Positions 62,310 through 64,000 of a stretch of 64,000 bases of DNA are shown one piece after another; the first letter of the stretch is position 1, and each line of letters begins with the position of its first letter. Source of the DNA: Geitlerinema sp. PCC 7407 (GTDB lineage: Bacteria; Cyanobacteriota; Cyanobacteriia; PCC-7407); the NCBI RefSeq assembly GCF_000317045.1, contig NC_019703.1, positions 353,501 to 417,500 of the forward strand, read 5' to 3'. The position numbers were made by a program, and so were the translations under genes. The notes beneath the pieces are model-generated. The model was not told the origin of the DNA. It searched no databases and was given only the letters and a program-made list of their open reading frames with translations.

Positions 62310-64000
62310 TTAAAGCGCAGACGCCTCGACGCTGTCGCTCTCGGCGCGGCCCGCAAAACCGGCCTGGGGCGTCCATTGCAGCGCACCGTCTCGTCCCGTC
62401 CAAAAGAACGGAATATTGCTGTTTTGGAGCTGGGCGATCGTGTAGTCCGAGAGCACATTGCTAGAGGCGATCGCCAGCTTCGGGCGCAGCTGCGTGAGCA
62501 AGCTAGGCGCCAGTTCGCGCCCAGACCACCACAACACTTCCACTGGTGTCGCAGATCGGCCCTGCTCCAAGATGCGCGCCTGCTCGGTCTGGCGCAAATC
62601 TCCCAGCAGGAGCCACCGCCGATCCGCGAACCGCAGCTGCCACACCGTAGGGCTGGCCTGGAGTAGCTGCATCGTAGCGGAGTTCATTTGAATGTTGCTG
62701 CCGGGCGTCACAACCCGAACGTTTGCGAGAGTTCCGGAGCTTGGAGACGAGGGTGCTGCGGGTTTAGCGCCGCTGTAGAGCTGCTTGATCGCCACAAACT
62801 GATTGACCTGGCTCCAGCCTTCGCCCATGGCCTGAGGATCAGTGGCGATCGCCCAGTCGATCTGATTAATGCCGTTTTGCTGCAAAAAGGGCAACACCGT
62901 AAAGCGCGCCGTGTCGTCATCCCCGCTATTGATCAGGGCCACTTTGCCTTGATCTTGAATCACCATCACCGGATATCGCCCTGAGGCCAGCACCGTCACC
63001 TGGACCAGCTGCTGCTGAAGCTGCCAGATGGGAATAAAAACTGCCGCGATCGCCGCGATCGCAGCCAAAGCCCATCGCTTGCGCCACCAGGGCCACAGCC
63101 ACACTACGCCAATCAGGCCGTACAAAAGCGCTAGCTGCACCAGCCCAATTTGTCCCGTTGCCCAGGCAGACCCTGGCATCTCCCCAAAAAATTTCACCAG
63201 CCCCAGCAGCCACTGAATCGGGTAATGGGTGAGGCCGGCGATCGCGCCTCCCGCTGCCGGAATCGCCAACGCCACCGCCGCACTCACAATGCCCACCGTG
63301 CTCACCACCGCCACCAGCGGGCTGACCAGCACATTCACCAGCACGCTATAGGGCGAAACCACCCCAAATTCGTACAGCTGCAGCGGAATCGTCCAAATAT
63401 AGGCTGCGACCGGCACTGCCAAAATCGAGGCGATCGCGGGCGGCAGCCAATCCAGTCGCTTCACCAAAGGCGGCACCGTCACCAGCAGCCCCAGCGTCGC
63501 CAAGAAGCTCAGCTGAAAACCCAGATCCCACACCCAAATCGGCTGGAACAGCAGCAGCACCGTCGCCGCCATCAGCAGCGTTCCCAAAGATTTGGTTTTG
63601 CGTCCCAAAACCAGCGCCACCAAAGCTCCAGCGCCCATGAGCGCCGCGCGAGCCACCGACGGCTGGATGCCGGTCAGCCCCACATAGGCCAACAACATTG
63701 CTGCACCCGCGACGAACTGCACCCTGGGCCTGAGCCGCCGCGTCAAAATCAGCACCCAGCCCAGCAGCAAAGACACCTGAAAGCCAGAAGCTGCCAGCAC
63801 GTGGGCCAATCCCACCTTCGCAAACTGGTCCCGAATGTCGTACGGCAAATCCACTGCCCGACTACCCAAAACCATAGAACTCACCAGTGGCCCCTCGGGG
63901 CTGCTGAGCCACTGCACCTGAGAGCGCACAATGCGCTGGCGAATCTTCCACCAGCCCCAAGAGCGCTCAGGGGTCTCTTTAGGCAGCGTGATTTGGCGAC
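62310..64000 (-). CDS. comEC: ComEC/Rec2 DNA-uptake channel (5' part beyond window)
   Basis: Inner-membrane channel that brings single-stranded DNA into the cytoplasm during natural transformation. The frame is open to base 64000, so the N-terminus is outside the window; the GTG at 63929 is internal. At least 560 codons visible. The competence-domain signature GLAHVLAASGFQVSLLLGW is followed by about eight hydrophobic helices and GLTGIQPSVARAALMGAGALVALVLGRK. The C-terminal metallo-beta-lactamase-like domain is degenerate: the position of the H-x-H-x-D-H motif reads IDWAIATDPQAMGEG, without the metal-binding histidines. Stop followed by a small hairpin near 62.24 kb. Confidence 0.93.
   Translation of the reverse strand, partial: RQITLPKETPERSWGWWKIRQRIVRSQVQWLSSPEGPLVSSMVLGSRAVDLPYDIRDQFAKVGLAHVLAASGFQVSLLLGWVLILTRRLRPRVQFVAGAAMLLAYVGLTGIQPSVARAALMGAGALVALVLGRKTKSLGTLLMAATVLLLFQPIWVWDLGFQLSFLATLGLLVTVPPLVKRLDWLPPAIASILAVPVAAYIWTIPLQLYEFGVVSPYSVLVNVLVSPLVAVVSTVGIVSAAVALAIPAAGGAIAGLTHYPIQWLLGLVKFFGEMPGSAWATGQIGLVQLALLYGLIGVVWLWPWWRKRWALAAIAAIAAVFIPIWQLQQQLVQVTVLASGRYPVMVIQDQGKVALINSGDDDTARFTVLPFLQQNGINQIDWAIATDPQAMGEGWSQVNQFVAIKQLYSGAKPAAPSSPSSGTLANVRVVTPGSNIQMNSATMQLLQASPTVWQLRFADRRWLLLGDLRQTEQARILEQGRSATPVEVLWWSGRELAPSLLTQLRPKLAIASSNVLSDYTIAQLQNSNIPFFWTGRDGALQWTPQAGFAGRAESDSVEASAL

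Overview
The window comes from a cyanobacterium. It carries photosystem genes (psbE-psbF-psbL-psbJ, psaI, ycf48, rubA), the ndhC-ndhK-ndhJ operon of the cyanobacterial NDH-1 complex, a PedR-like regulator, a DUF4327-type protein, GC-rich DNA and very dense copies of the HIP1 octamer GCGATCGC. I cannot place it to genus from this alone.

Layout. 0-3.2 kb: the 3' part of a CHASE2-adenylate cyclase gene, hemB (tetrapyrrole synthesis), and ribosomal protein genes rplU-rpmA. 3.4-12.7 kb: a minus-strand surface-polysaccharide cluster with dTDP-rhamnose genes (rfbA-type, rfbD, rfbC), a sugar epimerase and five glycosyltransferases, several packed with 4-nt overlaps. 12.8-14.5 kb: ndhC-K-J. 15.0-17.7 kb: rubA, ycf48 and psbEFLJ, the usual photosystem assembly neighbourhood, with an unexplained, strongly folding RNA-like element in the ycf48-psbE gap. 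17.75-19.6 kb: a full-length IS200/IS605-type element (tnpA and tnpB divergent) inserted between psbJ and psaI.

19.6-26.7 kb: psaI, a large acidic unknown protein, hisS, a pedR-like gene, a DUF4168 protein, a PfkB sugar kinase and a CYTH protein. 26.7-48.2 kb is dominated by two giant minus-strand genes (about 2,219 and 4,135 codons). They are built from 4 and 7 tandem modules, each a TPR array followed by a GT9-like glycosyltransferase domain; the larger ends in an additional GT4-type glycosyltransferase. Between them lie a methyltransferase-like gene and a GT2-TPR gene. I infer a glycan or protein-glycosylation locus.

48.4-54.9 kb: three signalling genes that all carry cysteine-rich zinc-ribbon-like segments (FHA protein, PP2C phosphatase, FHA-Ser/Thr kinase). 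They are separated by two degenerate relatives of the same IS element, one of which now supplies the phosphatase stop codon. 55.1-60.7 kb: a DUF4327-like gene and four uncharacterised minus-strand genes, three or four of which share a DGD-x-x-N motif block. 60.8-64 kb: a Gfo/Idh/MocA oxidoreductase, tRNA-Ser(CGA), and the 3' part of comEC.

The best candidates for something undescribed are the giant TPR/GT9 modular genes, the structured RNA at about 16.55-16.75 kb, and the DGD-motif gene cluster at 55.5-60.6 kb.
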